Assembly: GCA_017302355.1 (NCBI GenBank)
Contig: JAFLDQ010000116.1
Location: 1-10,972, forward strand
DNA: 10,972 nucleotides
DNA from: Dechloromonas sp.
GTDB lineage: Bacteria; Pseudomonadota; Gammaproteobacteria; Burkholderiales; Rhodocyclaceae
Direction of reading: 5' to 3'
Of this stretch, positions 8,325 through 10,972 are shown piece after piece. The number at the start of each line of letters is the position of its first letter. Within the stretch, counting starts at the first letter, position 1. The translations under genes and the position numbers were made by a program. The notes beneath the pieces were generated by a model. The model was given only the letters and a program-made list of their open reading frames with translations. It had not been told where the DNA came from and made no database searches.

Positions 8325-10069
8325 AGCCGCCCCTTCGCGCCATCGGCGCCAGCGACCTGCGTCGGCGCGTCAGGAAGGATGCCTAGGGTCCGCAGCGAGG
8401 CGCCCATCACCTGCGAGAACACCGGTCCCGCGACCGAACCGCCATAGTGCTTGCCGGCGCTGGGTTCGTCGATCATTACCGCGACGATCAGGCGGGGGTC
8501 GGAAACCGGCGCGAAGCCGACGAAGGCCGAGACATACTTGTTGGCATAGGCTCCGTCCACAAGCTTGTGGGCGGTCCCGGTCTTGCCGCCGACCCGGTAG
8601 CCGGGCACCCTGGCCAGGGGCGCGGTGCCCTCGGGTCCGGCGGCCATCTCGAGCATGGCCCGCATGCCGCGCGCGGTCTCCGGCGAAAACACGGGGACGC
8701 CGGCAACGGCGGGTTCGTCGGTCTTGAGCAAGGACAGCGGGATCAGGTCGCCGTCGCGGGCGAACACCGAGTAGGCACGGGCCAGCTGGATCAGGCTGAC
8801 CGAGATGCCGTGCCCGTAAGACATGGTCGCCTGCTCGATGGGCCGCCAGTTCTTCCACGAACGCAGCCGCCCGGTCACCTCCCCGGGAAAGCCGAGACGC
8901 GGCAACTGGCCGAAGCCCACCGCGTCGAACATCTGCCACATGTCCTGCGCCGGCAGGGTCAGCGCCATCTTGGTGACACCGACGTTGGACGACTTCTGGA
9001 TCACCTGCGCCACGGTCAGCGCGCCATGCGGGTGGGCGTCGGAAATCGTGGCGCGGCCGATGGTGATGCGGCCGGGCGCACAGTTGATCACCGTATCGGG
9101 GCGGAACTTGCCGCGCTCCAGCGCCAGCGCCGCGGTAAACGGCTTGAGCGTCGACCCCGGCTCGAAGGTGTCGGTCAGCGCCCGGTTCCGCAGCTGGGGC
9201 CCCGACAGGCTTTCGCGATTGTTCGGGTTGTAGGTCGGCAGATTGACCAGCGCCAGGACCTCGCCGCTGCGGACATCAATGACGATGATGCCGCCGGCCT
9301 TGGCCCGGTTGACCTCGACCGCCGCCTTGAGCTGGCTGTAAGCCAGGTACTGGATCTTCGAATCGAGCGCCAGGCGAATGTCCTGGCCATCCTGCGGCGG
9401 TTTCAGCGCTCCGATGTCTTCGACGATGTTGCCGCGGCGGTCACGGATGACGGTACGGCTGCCGTGGCGTCCGATGAGACTCGGCTGGAAGGCTCGCTCG
9501 ACGCCTTCGAGCCCCTTGTCATCGACGCCGGTAAAGCCGACGATGTGCGCCGTCATGTCGCCCGTGGGGTAGTAACGGCGGTATTCCTTTTCCTGATGGA
9601 CTCCCGGCAGCTTGAGCGCGGCGATGCGGTCGGCGGTTTCCGGCGGGACCTGGCGCTTGATGAAGACAAACGTCTTTTCCGGGGCAATCCTGCCCTCCAG
9701 ATCGCGGACGCTCATGTCGAGCAGCGCGGCGAGTTGCCGCTTCTGCCCGGCGCTCATGGTGCGCGCGTCGGCGGGAATCGCCCAGATCGACTTCATCGGC
9801 GTCGACACGGCCAGCATGTCGCCGTTGCGGTCGACGATCTTGCCGCGTGAAGCCGAGACCTCGATATCGCGCAGATAGCGCGATTCGCCCTTTTCCTGCA
9901 GGAAATCGTTGTTGATGACCTGCAGATAGAAGCTGCGCCCGACCAGCGCGGCGAAGGCGCCCATCAGGAGCAGGCCGACCATGCGCGAACGCCAGCCCTG
10001 CAACGCCAGTTGCAGCACCGGGCTCTCGGTGAAGCGGTGTCCGCGTCGGGTTCGGCGGCGAACGACCAT
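8321..10069 (-). CDS. ftsI: Septal peptidoglycan transpeptidase FtsI (PBP3)
   Basis: Class B penicillin-binding protein that cross-links septal peptidoglycan in the periplasm, partner of FtsW. The protein has 582 residues, a normal length. Order: a short basic cytoplasmic tail (1-28, RRRTRRGHR), one membrane helix (about 30-51), the PBP dimerisation or pedestal domain with SRGKIVDRNGDMLAVST (74-90) and YYPTGDMTAHIVGFTG (166-181), then the transpeptidase domain. Active-site motifs are all present: PGSTLKP with nucleophile Ser306 and Lys309, KSSN (359-362, the SxN box at 360-362), and GGKTGTA (494-500, KTGT at 496-499). The ATG at 10069 overlaps the ftsL stop by one base (TGATG). An AGGAGG Shine-Dalgarno sequence six bases upstream is the strongest in the window. 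The short tail after the catalytic domain is unremarkable. The stop overlaps the murE GTG. Confidence 0.98.
   Translation of the reverse strand: MVVRRRTRRGHRFTESPVLQLALQGWRSRMVGLLLMGAFAALVGRSFYLQVINNDFLQEKGESRYLRDIEVSASRGKIVDRNGDMLAVSTPMKSIWAIPADARTMSAGQKRQLAALLDMSVRDLEGRIAPEKTFVFIKRQVPPETADRIAALKLPGVHQEKEYRRYYPTGDMTAHIVGFTGVDDKGLEGVERAFQPSLIGRHGSRTVIRDRRGNIVEDIGALKPPQDGQDIRLALDSKIQYLAYSQLKAAVEVNRAKAGGIIVIDVRSGEVLALVNLPTYNPNNRESLSGPQLRNRALTDTFEPGSTLKPFTAALALERGKFRPDTVINCAPGRITIGRATISDAHPHGALTVAQVIQKSSNVGVTKMALTLPAQDMWQMFDAVGFGQLPRLGFPGEVTGRLRSWKNWRPIEQATMSYGHGISVSLIQLARAYSVFARDGDLIPLSLLKTDEPAVAGVPVFSPETARGMRAMLEMAAGPEGTAPLARVPGYRVGGKTGTAHKLVDGAYANKYVSAFVGFAPVSDPRLIVAVMIDEPSAGKHYGGSVAGPVFSQVMGASLRTLGILPDAPTQVAGADGAKGRL
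8330..8335 (-). promoter_or_regulatory. Shine-Dalgarno sequence supporting the murE GTG start
   Basis: The mRNA reads AAGGGG here, five bases before the GTG at 8324, inside the last codons of ftsI. There is no ATG nearby in this frame, so this site together with the GTGA overlap decides the murE start. Confidence 0.55.
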
Positions 10070-10371
10070 CAGCGACCTCCTTTCGAAGCCGGCCTGGGCG
10101 CCGGCTTCGTCGCCGGCTTGTCGACCACCCTGCCGACCGCATCGGGCGTCACCATGCGCAAGCTGCCACGGGCGATCTGCTCGATGCGCGGATGGGTTGC
10201 CCAGGTCGACAGCTCGAGCTGCAGCTGCCCATATTCGATGTCCAGTTTCCGCACCCGCTCGTGTTCCCCCTCCACCGCCTGGAAGAGCTTGCGCGCGCGG
10301 TGCTGGGAGGTCACCGTACCCAGTGCGCAGACGACGGCGATGAGGAGAAGGATCATGTTGAAACGGACCAT
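10069..10371 (-). CDS. ftsL: Cell division protein FtsL
   Basis: Small bitopic divisome protein. FtsL proteins form a complex with FtsB and FtsQ and help activate FtsW-FtsI. The protein has 100 residues. Seen: a very short cytoplasmic end, one hydrophobic helix (about 5-21, ending LGTVTSQ), then a periplasmic, charged, probably helical region (about 23-55, QHRARKLFQAVEGEHERVRKL followed by IEYGQLQLEL) that suits a coiled coil, then a conserved-looking HPRIEQIARGSLRMVTP (60-76), typical of FtsL C-terminal halves. The last 17 residues are rich in Lys, Arg, Pro and Ala and look unstructured. Sequence conservation in FtsL is low, so position between rsmH and ftsI weighs heavily in the call. The ATG at 10371 overlaps the rsmH stop by one base; Met6 is a possible alternative start. 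Its 3' end encodes a strong hairpin before the ftsI ribosome binding site. Confidence 0.93.
   Translation of the reverse strand: MVRFNMILLLIAVVCALGTVTSQHRARKLFQAVEGEHERVRKLDIEYGQLQLELSTWATHPRIEQIARGSLRMVTPDAVGRVVDKPATKPAPRPASKGGR
10076..10083 (-). promoter_or_regulatory. Strong Shine-Dalgarno sequence of ftsI
   Basis: The mRNA reads AAAGGAGG, ending six bases before the ftsI ATG at 10069. It lies inside the last codons of ftsL (Ser-Lys-Gly-Gly-Arg) and directly follows the hairpin at 10084-10109. Its strength suggests that ftsI can be initiated efficiently, not only by readthrough from ftsL. Confidence 0.85.
10084..10109 (-). repeat. Perfect 10-bp inverted repeat at the end of ftsL
   Basis: In the mRNA, CGAAGCCGGC (10109-10100) pairs without mismatch with GCCGGCTTCG (10093-10084) around a six-base loop (GCCCAG). 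The downstream arm abuts the ftsI ribosome binding site. A second copy of the 5' arm core, AAGCCGGC at 10119-10112, could replace the first and pair with the same 3' arm over eight bases, so two mutually exclusive stems are possible. No U-run follows, so it is not an intrinsic terminator of the usual form. The repeat is read directly; a role in translation or mRNA stability is inference. Confidence 0.75.
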
Positions 10372-10972
10372 CAGACTTTCTCGGCCACCCGCATCACCGC
10401 ACTGCGCGCCCGCGGATTGGCGCCGACCTCGGCAGCGGAGGCCTTGACCGCCCGGCCGACCAGCCGCAACTTCGGCTTCGGCAACTGGTCGGCGCGCACG
10501 GGAAGATCCCTGGGCAGCGAGTCGGCCGTCGACTGCGCGCGCAGGAAGTTCTTGACGATGCGGTCCTCGAGCGAATGGAAGGAAATCACCACCAGCCGCC
10601 CCCCCGGCCTGAGCAGTTCGACAGCCTGCGGCAGGGCTAGCGCCAGTTGGTCGAGCTCCTGATTGATATGAATCCGTAGAGCTTGAAAGCTGCGCGTCGC
10701 CGCGTCCTGCCCTGGCTCACGGGTGCGCACGGCCGAGCGTACGATTGCCGCAAACTGGCCGGTTGTGACCACAGGCTGTTCGAGCCGAGCAGCCACAACC
10801 TTCTTTGCAATCTGGAAAGCAAACCGTTCTTCGCCATAGCTCCTGATGACCTCCGTGATTTCCCTTGTCTCCGCCCGCGCCAGCCATTCGGCCGCCGTCT
10901 CGCCCCGAGTCGTGTCCATGCGCATGTCGAGCGGCGCATCGTGGCGGAAGCTGAACCCGCGTTCCCCGTCAT
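10371..10972 (-). CDS. rsmH: 16S rRNA (cytosine(1402)-N(4))-methyltransferase RsmH, formerly MraW (5' end outside window)
   Basis: SAM-dependent enzyme that N4-methylates C1402 of 16S rRNA in the ribosomal P site. The window shows the last 199 residues; E. coli RsmH has 313, so about 110 N-terminal residues, including the SAM-binding glycine motif, are missing. Numbering from the first full codon (bases 10970-10968), seen motifs are ERGFSFR (3-9) with DAPLDMRMD (11-19), AAEWLA (26-31), [14 protein letters not shown] (45-58), [13 protein letters not shown] (91-103), [19 protein letters not shown] (122-140) and near the end [14 protein letters not shown] (185-198). These match the family closely. 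The coding frame stays open to the window edge, so the internal Met codons near 10925 are not the start. The stop overlaps the ftsL ATG. The middle part has codon use unlike its flanks (see findings). Confidence 0.97.
   Translation of the reverse strand, partial: DGERGFSFRHDAPLDMRMDTTRGETAAEWLARAETREITEVIRSYGEERFAFQIAKKVVAARLEQPVVTTGQFAAIVRSAVRTREPGQDAATRSFQALRIHINQELDQLALALPQAVELLRPGGRLVVISFHSLEDRIVKNFLRAQSTADSLPRDLPVRADQLPKPKLRLVGRAVKASAAEVGANPRARSAVMRVAEKV

Noticed and set aside
6951..9850. Long plus-strand open frames opposite murE and ftsI (498 and 467 codons), with others opposite murG, ftsW and mraY
   Set aside because: They lie exactly opposite well-recognised genes with intact motifs. 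Their translations are low-complexity, rich in Arg, Asp, Gly, Ala, His and Gln, and show no domain I recognise. Strong GC bias at third positions removes stops from the antisense frame, which explains them.
10084..10109. The ftsL-end hairpin as an intrinsic transcription terminator
   Set aside because: It is followed by AAAGGAGG and the ftsI start rather than a U-run, and termination here would cut off the essential genes downstream.
10867..10925. Internal Met codons in rsmH as the gene start
   Set aside because: The frame is open to the window edge and upstream codons encode the conserved ERGFSFR...DAPLD segment, so the gene is truncated by the window, not short.

Overview
The window is a continuous piece of a bacterial dcw (division and cell wall) cluster. 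All ten genes lie on the minus strand, so transcription runs from high to low coordinates: rsmH (5' end missing) - ftsL - ftsI - murE - murF - mraY - murD - ftsW - murG - murC (3' end missing). Base composition is GC-rich, roughly two thirds G+C, with strongly GC-biased third codon positions. The gene order is the standard proteobacterial one. The MurE, FtsI and MraY proteins have a betaproteobacterial look, perhaps Rhodocyclales or a relative. That placement is my inference from protein character; no database search was possible. The DNPR motif of MurE points to a meso-diaminopimelate (Gram-negative type) peptidoglycan.

Layout by coordinate: 1-748 murC (N-terminal half); 745-1803 murG; 1804-1872 the only intergenic gap; 1873-3036 ftsW; 3033-4385 murD; 4385-5488 mraY; 5488-6849 murF; 6846-8324 murE (GTG start); 8321-10069 ftsI; 10069-10371 ftsL; 10371-10972 rsmH (C-terminal two thirds). 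Eight of the nine junctions overlap by 1 or 4 bases (TGATG, ATGA or GTGA), which suggests one polycistronic message with translational coupling. No promoter, terminator, RNA gene, mobile element or CRISPR array was seen. There is no gene-free stretch longer than 69 bases.

Together the genes take UDP-MurNAc to polymerised septal peptidoglycan. MurC, MurD, MurE and MurF add the peptide stem in the cytoplasm. MraY moves the muropeptide to undecaprenyl phosphate (lipid I), and MurG adds GlcNAc (lipid II). FtsW and FtsI polymerise and cross-link it at the septum, with FtsL as a divisome scaffold. RsmH methylates 16S rRNA and is the usual first large gene of the cluster.

I found no undescribed system. 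The observations most worth checking are modest. A perfect 10-bp GC-rich hairpin at the end of ftsL abuts the very strong ftsI ribosome binding site. A small hairpin may hide the murG ribosome binding site in the only intergenic gap. An internal stretch of rsmH has much more AT-ending codon use than its flanks.
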